From: Chloroflexota bacterium
GTDB taxonomy: Bacteria > Chloroflexota > Anaerolineae > Anaerolineales > Anaerolineaceae
Length of the DNA stretch: 40,652 nt
Reading direction: 5' to 3'
Assembly (NCBI GenBank): GCA_029556265.1
Contig: JAKQFH010000024.1
Location: 1-40,652 of the forward strand
Shown: positions 1 through 7,146 of the stretch, piece after piece
Layout: each line of letters begins with the position of its first letter
Numbering within the stretch: position 1 is the first letter of the stretch
The notes under the pieces: model-generated
What the model saw: only the letters and a program-made list of their open reading frames with translations
Database searches by the model: none
Told to the model about the DNA's origin: nothing
Program-made: the position numbers and the translations under genes

Positions 1-65
1 AGTGGGACCATAGCCAGGGCAGCGGTAAAAATCAGGGCGATGACCAGAGAGAGGTTCTTCTTCAT
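1..65 (-). CDS. livM: N-terminal fragment, probable branched-chain ABC permease LivM (partial)
   Basis: Only the first 21 codons are visible; the gene runs off the left edge. The fragment starts MKKNLSLVIA and continues as a hydrophobic stretch ending in Pro. The start codon overlaps the livH stop as ATGA, and a GGAGGG ribosome site lies inside the end of livH, so the two genes are translationally coupled. The preceding genes encode LivG, LivF and LivH, and the one component still missing is the second permease, LivM. LivM proteins often begin with such a hydrophobic segment, so LivM is the first choice. A signal peptide of a substrate-binding protein would look similar and cannot be excluded. 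Confidence 0.5.
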   Translation of the reverse strand, partial: MKKNLSLVIALIFTAALAMVP

Positions 66-949
66 CTGTCACCCTCCTTCGTTCCAAACAGCCCTTGCGG
101 ACGGAAAATAAGTATGATCAGGAAAAGCAGTAAACCCGCAATCAATCGGTAATTGCCTCCGATAAAGAAAGCTGTCGCCGATTCTGTTACGCCCAGGATG
201 ATGCCGCCCACGAAAGTACCAATCATGCTGCCCAGTCCGCCCAAAACCATCACTACCATGCTCTTGAGCGTCCAGTTCAGCCCCATGGATGGATCAACGG
301 AGTAACAAATGCTGACCAGTGTCCCGGCTACTCCCGCCAGAGCGCAGCCAATCACAAACGCGAGCAGGTAGACGCGATGAATGTTGATTCCCATCAACGA
401 AGCAGACTGCCAATCCTCGACGGTGGCGCGGATAGCTTTGCCGGTATAGGTCTTTTTCAGGAAGATTTGCAGGGAGATTAGCGCCACAACTGAAATTGCC
501 AGGCTAATGAGCCTGACTGCGGGGAAACGTACGCCTGCCAATTCAAAAGAAAGCCCTGAGTACGCGGTGGTAATGGAGCGATCATCCGCGGTCCACAAGC
601 GCAGGGCGACATTTTGCAGAATCGTTGAGAGACCGAAGCCAACCAGGAGGGAATTTTGAATTTTCTTTTCCGTTTCCAGCTTGATCAATCGAGAGAAGAT
701 CAGGCGGTATAAAATGAAACCGATCAGCAAAAGGAAAATGATTGTGAGAGGTATGGAAAGAAAGGGGTCGATCTTGAGAAGTTTGAAAATCCAGAAACCG
801 GCGTACCCGCCCAGCATGAGCAGTTCGCCGTGCGAAACGTTCAGGAATTTGGAAACCCCAAAGACTAATGAGAGGCCAACCGCAGCCAATCCGTAAAGCG
901 CACCTATGAGTATTCCATAAACTATGTTTTGTGCCAGTGGTTGAAGCAT
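62..949 (-). CDS. livH: Branched-chain amino acid-type ABC transporter permease LivH
   Basis: This inner-membrane permease of the hydrophobic amino acid uptake (HAAT) family has 295 residues, the usual LivH length. It shows the typical N-terminus with helix, glycine-rich loop and FGVSKFLNVSHGELLMLGG. A conserved GVAGTL segment lies near residue 205, and the last third carries the GGLGSMIGTFVGG loop that contacts the ATPases. The protein is almost entirely hydrophobic, with about eight membrane segments. The start at 949 is preceded by GAGAGGA. It lies 12 bases after livF and overlaps the next gene by ATGA. Relatives of this family also carry urea, amides and aromatic acids, so the substrate need not be an amino acid. 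Confidence 0.93.
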   Translation of the reverse strand: MLQPLAQNIVYGILIGALYGLAAVGLSLVFGVSKFLNVSHGELLMLGGYAGFWIFKLLKIDPFLSIPLTIIFLLLIGFILYRLIFSRLIKLETEKKIQNSLLVGFGLSTILQNVALRLWTADDRSITTAYSGLSFELAGVRFPAVRLISLAISVVALISLQIFLKKTYTGKAIRATVEDWQSASLMGINIHRVYLLAFVIGCALAGVAGTLVSICYSVDPSMGLNWTLKSMVVMVLGGLGSMIGTFVGGIILGVTESATAFFIGGNYRLIAGLLLFLIILIFRPQGLFGTKEGDR

Positions 950-961
950 AGTGTCCTCTCG

Positions 962-1663
962 TTAGCCTAGATAAGCGCTGCGCACTGATTCAAAGGAAAG
1001 CAGGGCTTCGCCGGAACCCTCACCGACGATTCTGCCGTTTTCAATTACATAAGCTCTGTCTGCCAGCTCCAAAGCCGCGCGGACGTTCTGTTCCACCAGC
1101 AGGATAGTGACACCCTGCTTGTTGATGCCTTTTACCATCTCAAATATCGCGTCGACCAAAATCGGCGCCAGACCAAAGGAGGGCTCATCCAACATCAATA
1201 GCTTCGGTTTCGACATCATCGCGCGTCCGATGGCGAGCATCTGCCTTTCTCCACCGCTCAGGGTGCCGGCACGCTGCGTTAGCCGTTCTTTGAGGCGTGG
1301 AAACGTTTCAAAAACATGCTCGATGGTTTCAGCGCGGTCTTTCCGCGCGCGCGCGCCGTAGGCGCCCAATTCAAGGTTTTCCATCACGGACATACCTGCA
1401 AAAACCCGCCCGCCTTCCATTACCATGGATATACCCAAATCCACAATTTTGTCGGGTGGAACTTTCAACAAATCGTGGCCGTCGAATGAGATATTTCCCC
1501 GAGCCGGCCTGAGCAATCCGGTGATGGATTGCAATGTCGTCGTTTTCCCCGCCCCGTTCGGACCAATCAGGGAAACCATTTCCCCTTCCTTGACTTCAAG
1601 GGAAATGCCCCATAAAGCCTGCAAATCTCCGTAGTAGGTATCAATCTCAGTTAGTTTAAGCAT
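962..1663 (-). CDS. livF: Branched-chain amino acid-type ABC transporter ATPase LivF
   Basis: This is the cytoplasmic ATPase of a HAAT-family importer, 233 residues from the chosen start. Walker A is GPNGAGKTT, the signature is LSGGERQ and Walker B is LLMLDEP, followed by a VEQN switch histidine-region variant typical of LivF. An upstream in-frame start at 1684 exists. I prefer 1663 because the protein then begins MLKLTEIDTYYG, the standard LivF opening, and GGGGAAGAG sits just upstream. The start overlaps the livG stop by eight bases (ATGCTTAA), which implies translational coupling. LivF pairs with LivG to drive LivH and LivM. Confidence 0.93.
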   Translation of the reverse strand: MLKLTEIDTYYGDLQALWGISLEVKEGEMVSLIGPNGAGKTTTLQSITGLLRPARGNISFDGHDLLKVPPDKIVDLGISMVMEGGRVFAGMSVMENLELGAYGARARKDRAETIEHVFETFPRLKERLTQRAGTLSGGERQMLAIGRAMMSKPKLLMLDEPSFGLAPILVDAIFEMVKGINKQGVTILLVEQNVRAALELADRAYVIENGRIVGEGSGEALLSFESVRSAYLG

Positions 1664-2381
1664 GGCTCTTCCCCAGGTAAACATCGATTACGCGCGGATC
1701 ATACATGATTTGCTGGGCAGTGCCCTCGGCCACTTTCTCGCCCATGTTCAAGACGATAATGCGATCCGAAAGCCCCATGATAGCCTTCACGATATGCTCA
1801 ACAATAAGGATAGTAATACCAGAAGCTCTGATTTCCCTGATGGTGTCCATCGCCTCGTCTGCTTCAGCGTGGTTCAACCCCGCCATTAACTCGTCGAGCA
1901 GCAGGAGTTTAGGCTTTGCTGCCAGCGCGCGCGCCAACTCCAGACGTTTGCGCTGCATCAAAGTCATATCTTTTGCCAACATAGTTGCTTTGCTCCGCAA
2001 ACCAACTTTTTCAAGCATTGTCAGCGAGTCTTCTTCCGCCAGTTTCAGGTTCATCGTGGCTTCTTTGCCAAAGGCTCTGCCTATCATCACATTTTGTACA
2101 GCGGTAAGGTTTAGGAAGGGTTTGATCAGCTGAAAAGTACGCGCGATTCCGTTCCCGCACATGCTGCTGCGAGCGGTTCCAGCAATTTCTTTGCCATCAA
2201 ACAGGATTGAACCGCTGTCTGGTTTTAGAAAACCGGTGAGCAAGTTCAGGGTGGTGGTTTTTCCGGAGCCATTCGGTCCAATCAGGCCGACGATTTCGCC
2301 GGTCTGGATTGAAAAATCCACATTATTTACTGCTTTAAGACCCCCAAAGGCTTTGTTTAGCTTCTCGACTTGTAATAGCAT
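1656..2381 (-). CDS. livG: Branched-chain amino acid-type ABC transporter ATPase LivG
   Basis: This is the second HAAT-family ATPase, 241 residues. Walker A is GPNGSGKTT and Walker B is LLLLDEL, followed by MAGLNHAEAD and the switch histidine in LIVEHI. The ABC signature is degenerate: where LSGGQ or LPLGQ is expected the protein has MTLMQRKRLELARALA. That is unusual, although LivG proteins vary here. I chose 2381 rather than 2402 because AAAAGGAGAGTT lies directly before it and the protein then starts MLLQVEKLNKAFGG, like other LivG proteins. A gap of about 200 bases separates it from the MoaD-like gene, so the liv genes may also have their own promoter, although I could not point to one. 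Confidence 0.92.
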   Translation of the reverse strand: MLLQVEKLNKAFGGLKAVNNVDFSIQTGEIVGLIGPNGSGKTTTLNLLTGFLKPDSGSILFDGKEIAGTARSSMCGNGIARTFQLIKPFLNLTAVQNVMIGRAFGKEATMNLKLAEEDSLTMLEKVGLRSKATMLAKDMTLMQRKRLELARALAAKPKLLLLDELMAGLNHAEADEAMDTIREIRASGITILIVEHIVKAIMGLSDRIIVLNMGEKVAEGTAQQIMYDPRVIDVYLGKSHA

Positions 2382-2578
2382 AACTCTCCTTTTGTATGCC
2401 ATCTACTTTCAGTGGTGGGCGGCTCAATTATTGTTTATGCTACACTGGGTATCTTCTCCTCGAATTGCCACTTTGTTTTTCTTAAATCTATTTCTTTTTT
2501 CAAGTCCCGCATCCATTCACTTTGCTGAAATCAGATGCATCACCTGGTAAAGTTTTGCTGACCCGGGTGATTAATGGA

Positions 2579-2800
2579 CTATCCGCCAGCAAGGTAGGGA
2601 AAGTAACACACCCGGCTGCCATTATAAATTTTATCAGTCCATTGGCTTTGCTTACCGTCGATCGTAATAATTCCAACCAATTCCTGATTAATCTTCAAAT
2701 GAACTGCCAGTCGCAAGGCCGTCGTTGGGAGCGCCAAGTCTATTACACTTAGCATGCTCCCATTCGCCGCCAATTGACCAAACAATTCAACCTCAATCAT
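2579..2800 (-). CDS. MoaD/ThiS-family sulfur carrier protein
   Basis: This is a 73-residue ubiquitin-fold protein that starts MIEVELFGQL and ends YLAGG, with the C-terminal Gly-Gly on which MoaD and ThiS proteins carry thiocarboxylate sulfur. The middle is poorly conserved but has the expected alternating hydrophobic pattern and a LKINQELVG segment. The start overlaps the stop of the AOR gene by eight bases (ATGATTGA), so the two proteins are likely made in step. MoaD-like genes beside AOR genes are common and supply sulfur for the dithiolene of the tungsten or molybdenum pterin. No MoaE, MoeB or other cofactor gene is present in the window. A longer reading starting at 2854 would add an unrelated tail inside the AOR gene and is rejected. 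Confidence 0.85.
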   Translation of the reverse strand: MIEVELFGQLAANGSMLSVIDLALPTTALRLAVHLKINQELVGIITIDGKQSQWTDKIYNGSRVCYFPYLAGG

Positions 2801-4520
2801 GCCAGTCTTCAAGTGCCGAGAACACCTGGTCCAGGTCCTCATCAGGCACATCAAAGACCGCCTGGTGAGGAGGCAATGGTTCCGTTTTCATATACTCCGG
2901 AAGCCGGTAATCTTGGGAATTGATGCCAGCGCGCCGGTTGAACTCCAACTCCATCCTGAGCACGTCCCGATTAAACTGGTTATAGTCCTCCACGGTCCAA
3001 CCCCAGCCGTATACGCCGTTAATCATATCCACGCAAAGCTGCGGTTTGGAAATGATAGGGGGACGGACGAACAAACAAAGCCCAGTGCTGTCCAACATGG
3101 CGGAGATTATCTGGAGCTTGAAACTCAGCTCCTTCTGCCCCTGGGTTCCAAGCGGGTTTACTTCATTCCTGGCTCCAAACGCGTTGCCCGCGGTATGGTC
3201 CGCGCCCTGAGGGGAAGTGGCATAGGTGACGCCATTGCCTTTTAGCGCGCGTGGGTCGTAACCCGGCATTGCCTGGCCAAGCGCGGCCGGAACTCTGATG
3301 TTTCCAACGGCTATACCTGTCGCCACGGCGCCATTTCCGATAGCTTGACCCAATTCCGTGCCTTCCGACACCTGATTGAGGAGCGCGGCAATGCTGGCGT
3401 AATCGCCAAACCGCGCGAAGCCAGCTTCGATAGCTACGCCGAGAGCAGCGCCAGTCTCGATGGTATCCAGTCCCAGGTCATTGCAGATGTAATTCAACCT
3501 GGCAACATCATCGAGTTTGCCTAGCCCAAGGTTGGAACCAAGCAGCGCGATGGTCTCATACTGCAGCGTGGCAACTATTGGCGTGCCGTTCTCATCCACA
3601 TAAACATTCCGACAGGCTATGGCGCAGCCGGGCATGCAATTCACGCCAACCTGGCCGCCTCTTTCCAGGATTGTTTTACGCAGGGTCTCGCCGCGCAGGG
3701 ATTCCGAATCTTCGAAGCGCCCATTACTGAAGTTGCGTGTTGGAAGCGCGCCCATTTCATTAACCGCTGCGACAATCGAAGCAGTACCGTAAAGATGCTG
3801 CGAGCCTTGTTTGCCTAATTTGGGGCTTTTAGTTATCTCGAGAACAAAATCCTTATTCGCGTTGCGGACCAGTTCTGGAACTGCCAGAGCTCTGCGGTTT
3901 TCTTCTTTTTCGATCACAATCGCTTTCAGGTGCTTGCTGCCCATCACGGCGCCAATGCCGCCTCGCGCAGACATATTGCAGCGTTGGTCATTAATGCCAG
4001 TTACCGCAACGCCAGCGCCGCGCAGCATCTGCTCGCCAGAAGGACCGATGGAGATGACGGAATAATCTCCCCCGTAGCGTTCCTGCAGCAACGTTGATGT
4101 GGCATAATTGCCTTTTCCCCTCAAGTCATCCGCTGGAAGCAATTCTGCCTGAAGACCCTTCCTCACGAGCAGCAAGTAAAGCTTGTCGTCGCTTGGCAGA
4201 TCTTCAACAATTATCGCCCGAATACCATGACGACCCAGCACGTCTCCCGCGGTGCCACCGGAATTTGCTTCCTTGACGCCGCCAGTGAGCGGGCTTTTCG
4301 CTCCGATGGAGAGGCGCCCGCAGGCGGAAACGCCTGAGCCAGCTAACAATCCCGGCGCAATGACGAGTTTGTTTTCCCGGCCTAAGGGGTCGCACATGCC
4401 CGGAACTTCTTCGAGCAATACTCTGGCTATCAAGGCCCGGCCGCCCAGCCGTTCATAAGGCAGCGTTGCAGGTTCAAAGTGAACCTGCAACGTATTCATG
4501 TTTACACGGAGTATTTGCAT
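2793..4520 (-). CDS. Aldehyde:ferredoxin oxidoreductase family protein (tungsten/molybdenum pterin)
   Basis: This 575-residue AOR-family enzyme is expected to oxidise aldehydes to acids with ferredoxin as acceptor, or to run in reverse, using a bis-pterin W or Mo centre and one [4Fe-4S] cluster. The N-terminal domain has RLGGRALIARVLLEEV and the GSGVSACGRLSIGAKSPLTG segment. Cluster ligands appear as C295, C299 and C303 (NCMPGCAIAC), with a fourth at C482 in DSTGLC. NDLGLDTIE near residue 347 is the usual pterin-contacting motif. It is a short AOR, closer in size to AOR/WOR-like branches than to long BamB-type enzymes. A GAGGAA site precedes the start. The neighbouring MoaD-like protein and the ferredoxin at 9975 fit its needs. 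The substrate is unknown. Confidence 0.92.
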   Translation of the reverse strand: MQILRVNMNTLQVHFEPATLPYERLGGRALIARVLLEEVPGMCDPLGRENKLVIAPGLLAGSGVSACGRLSIGAKSPLTGGVKEANSGGTAGDVLGRHGIRAIIVEDLPSDDKLYLLLVRKGLQAELLPADDLRGKGNYATSTLLQERYGGDYSVISIGPSGEQMLRGAGVAVTGINDQRCNMSARGGIGAVMGSKHLKAIVIEKEENRRALAVPELVRNANKDFVLEITKSPKLGKQGSQHLYGTASIVAAVNEMGALPTRNFSNGRFEDSESLRGETLRKTILERGGQVGVNCMPGCAIACRNVYVDENGTPIVATLQYETIALLGSNLGLGKLDDVARLNYICNDLGLDTIETGAALGVAIEAGFARFGDYASIAALLNQVSEGTELGQAIGNGAVATGIAVGNIRVPAALGQAMPGYDPRALKGNGVTYATSPQGADHTAGNAFGARNEVNPLGTQGQKELSFKLQIISAMLDSTGLCLFVRPPIISKPQLCVDMINGVYGWGWTVEDYNQFNRDVLRMELEFNRRAGINSQDYRLPEYMKTEPLPPHQAVFDVPDEDLDQVFSALEDWHD

Positions 4521-4546
4521 AAAATTCCTCAGCAGAGCTTATCGAT

Positions 4547-5512
4547 TTACGGGGGGTACGCTACGGTATATATGTGCGTGCCGCCGTTTAGCGGACCTTT
4601 CAGGAGCGCGTCTATTTGCTCCTTGGGCCGCATGGTGACTTTTTCAGCGGGGGGCAGTTCCCCAGCCGGGAATTTGGTCATGATATCCCCGATGAGGCGC
4701 ACCATGTAATCCAAGAGCGCGTTCAAGCCGGGTTTTGCTTTTTCCGCGTCCGCAAGAGTTGGCCGTCCGATGACGCCTTCAGGGTAAACAAGCACTTCCG
4801 CGCCGCCCAAACCAACATGCTCATGTCCCTTTATGGGGGCGTGATACACCTCTCCGCCTTTGTCCACGTGTCCGGGCGGCAGAAAGCCTTCCGGCTTGGT
4901 ATCCACAACCAGGCTCATATCCATGAATTCCGGGAAAAGCGCCAGGGAGTAAGATCCTTCTGCCTCGTCAGCATGCTGGAAAGGCGTCTCGAAGGGGCCG
5001 CCGTGCGCTTTGTCCTTGAGGTAATCATGGATCACGGTCGGCCAATGCAGGGAAATGAGAACCGCGGGCACCTGGTACTTTTTTCCGAATTGCTGCAGGG
5101 CAAGCGGAATGACTTCCTCCTGCCCATGCCCATTCAGAAAGATTTGCTTGCGAAAACCCATGTTCCACAAGCCGGCGATAATAGCCCGCAGGTTTGCCAA
5201 AAACGCATCTTCCGGCACAACAACGGTACCGGGCATACCCAGGTGATTGAAAGGATGGGATCCATACCAGACAGGTTCCGCAATGGTGCAGCCTGTTTTC
5301 AAGGCGACCTGTTCCGCCATGCGAGTCACCAGGAAGGTATCCTCACCCAGAGGTTGCCCAGCTCCATGGCATTCCGTACTGCCAACGGGAATGATTATCA
5401 AGTCATTCGTCTTTAGTCGATCCCGTATCTGCGTCATGTTCATGGTCTGCAGATAGAGACCCTCAGCTTTTTCCATTCTGCCACCATCCGGTGGAAAAAC
5501 CCATTCTCCCAT
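4547..5512 (-). CDS. Creatininase-family metal hydrolase, similar to 3-dehydro-scyllo-inosose hydrolase (IolN-like)
   Basis: This cytoplasmic metal-dependent amidohydrolase-like protein has 321 residues. Creatininase-fold metal ligands are visible as GSTECHG (E47, H49), the acidic D58 in LGEDTF, H129 in NGHGQEE, and a later acidic site in ADEAEGS. The opening MGEWVFPPDGGRMEKAEGLY and the segments EPVWYGSHP and LPPGHVDKGG match, from memory, proteins annotated as 3-dehydro-scyllo-inosose hydrolase from the Thermotoga-type inositol pathway. That assignment needs a search, and no inositol dehydrogenase is present here. A start at 5545 would run into the upstream gene. I chose 5512 because AAAGGA precedes it and the protein opening fits the family. 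It lies 14 bases after the U32-like gene. Confidence 0.75.
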   Translation of the reverse strand: MGEWVFPPDGGRMEKAEGLYLQTMNMTQIRDRLKTNDLIIIPVGSTECHGAGQPLGEDTFLVTRMAEQVALKTGCTIAEPVWYGSHPFNHLGMPGTVVVPEDAFLANLRAIIAGLWNMGFRKQIFLNGHGQEEVIPLALQQFGKKYQVPAVLISLHWPTVIHDYLKDKAHGGPFETPFQHADEAEGSYSLALFPEFMDMSLVVDTKPEGFLPPGHVDKGGEVYHAPIKGHEHVGLGGAEVLVYPEGVIGRPTLADAEKAKPGLNALLDYMVRLIGDIMTKFPAGELPPAEKVTMRPKEQIDALLKGPLNGGTHIYTVAYPP

Positions 5513-5526
5513 AATCAAATCCTTTC

Positions 5527-6441
5527 TTAGACCGCCGGGATGCACATATCGGGCGAGTTCTTACCGGATTGGGTCAGTTCTGGATAGTACCTGTTCAGCA
5601 TCTCAACAACGATGGAAGCCTGATCTGCCATCTTTCTGCCGTCGGCGGCAGAGGTCAGTGAACCGTGCGCGGAAACCACTGAGTTGCCGGTCTTGCAGTG
5701 CACAGGGGCAGCCACGCGAACAATTTCCGGTGCTTCGTACACGCGGATGAAACCGCCGGAGGCAGGGGGATTGTCGGTATGCACATCCAGCGGAACCTTA
5801 ACAGCGGCGCGCAGCGCGGCAATCATCGGAATCTGGAGGTCGCGCACAGGGTTAATCGAATCGGCGCCCAGACTTTCGAGAAGTTTGAACGAGCAGGGGT
5901 TACACTGACCCAGATGGGCAGAGCACTTGAATCGGATATCCGCGGGCAGAGCGCCGTCGCGGCGCATTTGGTTTGCCAGCCAGAGCATGCCCTCATCGTA
6001 GATCAGGAAACCACGGCAGCCGTATTCATATCCGCGCTTGATATCTTCAATCGCGCGCAGCACCTGTTCCATACCGCGTAAACGGTAGCTGATGCGAACA
6101 CCCTGAGAGGAAAGTACGGTCGCGCCGGTATCGTAAGTGGCACGGGGACCAACAGAGAGCAGCAGTTCGCAGCCGTAGTCGTGACACAGGCGGCAATATT
6201 CCTTGATTTCTTCCTTGGTGTGACGGAACATACCGTAAGTTTCGGTAACGCGATTGACGATGATGCCGTTTTTTGTGGCAGTTTCCAACAGCGCGGCAAC
6301 GGATTCTGCCGTGTTTACAGTAGGGACTTCGATGCGGAACGCTGCGCCGTCAGGGAAACGCAGTGTGGAAGATGGCATATCGAACAAGTCGCCTTCCGGA
6401 AGCCCAAGGCTTTTTACATACTTTCTGGTCTCTTCAAACAT
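5527..6441 (-). CDS. TIM-barrel protein related to peptidase U32 family, function unknown
   Basis: This 304-residue soluble protein has a TIM-barrel pattern: NGIIVNRVTETYG, LLLSVGPRA, GCRGFLIYDEGM, IRFKCSAHLGQCNP, GADSINPVRDLQ and VPLDVHTDNP in order. SAHLGQCNPCSF with two cysteines, followed by a strand carrying NPVRDLQ, is reminiscent of U32-family proteins, a group that contains ring-hydroxylation cofactors and tRNA-modifying proteins as well as nominal peptidases. I cannot name a reaction. It has no signal peptide. The start has GGAG seven to ten bases upstream. It sits between the cupin and the creatininase-family gene in a tight operon, so it probably acts on the same small molecule rather than on proteins. 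Confidence 0.55.
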   Translation of the reverse strand: MFEETRKYVKSLGLPEGDLFDMPSSTLRFPDGAAFRIEVPTVNTAESVAALLETATKNGIIVNRVTETYGMFRHTKEEIKEYCRLCHDYGCELLLSVGPRATYDTGATVLSSQGVRISYRLRGMEQVLRAIEDIKRGYEYGCRGFLIYDEGMLWLANQMRRDGALPADIRFKCSAHLGQCNPCSFKLLESLGADSINPVRDLQIPMIAALRAAVKVPLDVHTDNPPASGGFIRVYEAPEIVRVAAPVHCKTGNSVVSAHGSLTSAADGRKMADQASIVVEMLNRYYPELTQSGKNSPDMCIPAV

Positions 6442-6469
6442 CTCTTAATCTCCGTTTCTTAAATATTAA

Positions 6470-6832
6470 TTATTGCATGTGACTTGGAAGCGGCGGGCAA
6501 TATACCCATACCAATTTCAATGGTTCATCACCAATGTTTTCGACACGGTGTTTTTTTCCGATTGGTGAATAAAAAGCAGTCTCCGGGCCAATTTCCCACT
6601 CGCCCTCGCCTTCAATAACCAGTTTTGCACGCCCGCTGATCAGGAAAAGGACTTCTTCAGACTCGGTATGCACGTGATCCGGAATCATGCTGCCTACCTC
6701 TGTGATATTCATTCCCATGGAAACATTAATCACGCCGCCGAACTTTGGGGCGAGAAGCAGCTTTGACCTTCGCGGCGGTTCCCGATATTCTCCTTCCACA
6801 TCGGATGCTTTGACAAATGGTAAGTCAGCCAT
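6470..6832 (-). CDS. Small single-domain cupin protein
   Basis: This 120-residue RmlC-type cupin has the first cupin motif visible as DHVHTESEEVLFLISG (H53, H55, acidic E59/E60). The second follows as ETAFYSPIGKKHRVEN, with H95 as the fourth metal ligand. Such proteins are isomerases, dioxygenases, decarboxylases or ligand sensors, and the sequence alone does not choose among them. It is the first gene of the minus-strand operon. Its promoter is a near-consensus TTGACA-N17-TAATAT at 6907-6935, with an operator over the predicted transcription start. First position and small size would suit either a catalytic isomerase or a dioxygenase-like step on the imported substrate. Confidence 0.85.
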   Translation of the reverse strand: MADLPFVKASDVEGEYREPPRRSKLLLAPKFGGVINVSMGMNITEVGSMIPDHVHTESEEVLFLISGRAKLVIEGEGEWEIGPETAFYSPIGKKHRVENIGDEPLKLVWVYCPPLPSHMQ

Positions 6833-6882
6833 AAATTTCTCCTTTTTTAGGTTAGTCAGGGAAATAATTCTTGTACCATTCT

Positions 6883-6899
6883 ATAAAACTGGGTTTCAT
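6883..6899. promoter_or_regulatory. Operator-like 17-bp inverted repeat, cupin side
   Basis: ATAAAA-N5-TTTCAT is an imperfect palindrome with one mismatch. It sits directly at the predicted transcription start of the minus-strand promoter. On the minus strand it reads ATGAAACCCAGTTTTAT, which resembles the GAAAC/GTTTC type of operator used by KdgR-like IclR-family repressors. Its position suggests repression. Confidence 0.55.
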
Positions 6900-6906
6900 T
6901 GTTTGG

Positions 6907-6935
6907 ATATTAACATAAAACCAAATGAGTGTCAA
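6907..6935 (-). promoter_or_regulatory. Sigma-70-type promoter of the cupin-AOR-liv operon
   Basis: Read on the minus strand, TTGACA (6935-6930) is followed after exactly 17 bases by TAATAT (6912-6907). The predicted start of transcription is near 6900, about 68 bases before the cupin start codon. It is one of the best promoter matches in the window. Confidence 0.8.
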
Positions 6936-6988
6936 GACCATCAAACGAAAACCGCCTGTTTTTAGCCAGCGCTATCTGCCGAATTCTA

Positions 6989-7017
6989 TTGACATAAACG
7001 GGCATCCATGCCATAAT
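6989..7017 (+). promoter_or_regulatory. Sigma-70-type promoter of the nitroreductase-fumarase operon
   Basis: TTGACA (6989-6994) is followed after exactly 17 bases by CATAAT (7012-7017). Transcription would start near 7024, leaving a leader of about 120 bases. It is divergent from the cupin promoter, with about 54 bases between the two -35 boxes. Confidence 0.8.
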
Positions 7018-7028
7018 AGTATCATTCT

Positions 7029-7045
7029 ATAAAATAGTGTTTTAT
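7029..7045. promoter_or_regulatory. Operator-like 17-bp perfect inverted repeat, nitroreductase side
   Basis: ATAAAA-TAGTG-TTTTAT is a perfect 6-5-6 palindrome just after the predicted transcription start of the plus-strand promoter. It is the counterpart of the site at 6883-6899. Both lie within a shared longer context beginning CATTCTATAAAA. The same regulator probably controls both operons; no obvious IclR or GntR gene is in the window. Confidence 0.6.
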
Positions 7046-7048
7046 CAG

Positions 7049-7064
7049 ATGAGACTTGTCTCAT
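7049..7064. promoter_or_regulatory. Second inverted repeat in the nitroreductase leader
   Basis: ATGAGAC-TT-GTCTCAT is a perfect 7-2-7 inverted repeat four bases downstream of the 17-bp operator. It may be a second protein-binding site or a small RNA hairpin in the leader. It has no match on the cupin side. Confidence 0.4.
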
Positions 7065-7146
7065 GCCTTACCAAAATGAAACAGCACTAGCGACATGCGT
7101 CACCTAACCTCACCCAATCAGTAAAATTCCAAAAAAAGGAGAGCAA

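Larger units (their letters stand above)
6833..7146. promoter_or_regulatory. Divergent control region between the cupin and nitroreductase operons
   Basis: This 314-base AT-rich gene-free stretch separates two divergent operons. It holds two face-to-face sigma-70-type promoters, each with a matching palindromic site over its predicted start, plus a further 16-base inverted repeat; these are listed separately. The leader before the nitroreductase gene is about 120 bases and ends in AAAAGGAGAGCAA. I see no small open frame with a ribosome site in it. Confidence 0.8.

Noticed and set aside
2382-2578. Possible 25-codon peptide (starting MRDLKKEIDL on the minus strand) between the MoaD-like and livG genes
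   Set aside because: No convincing ribosome site and no sign of conservation; I also found no firm promoter or terminator in this gap.
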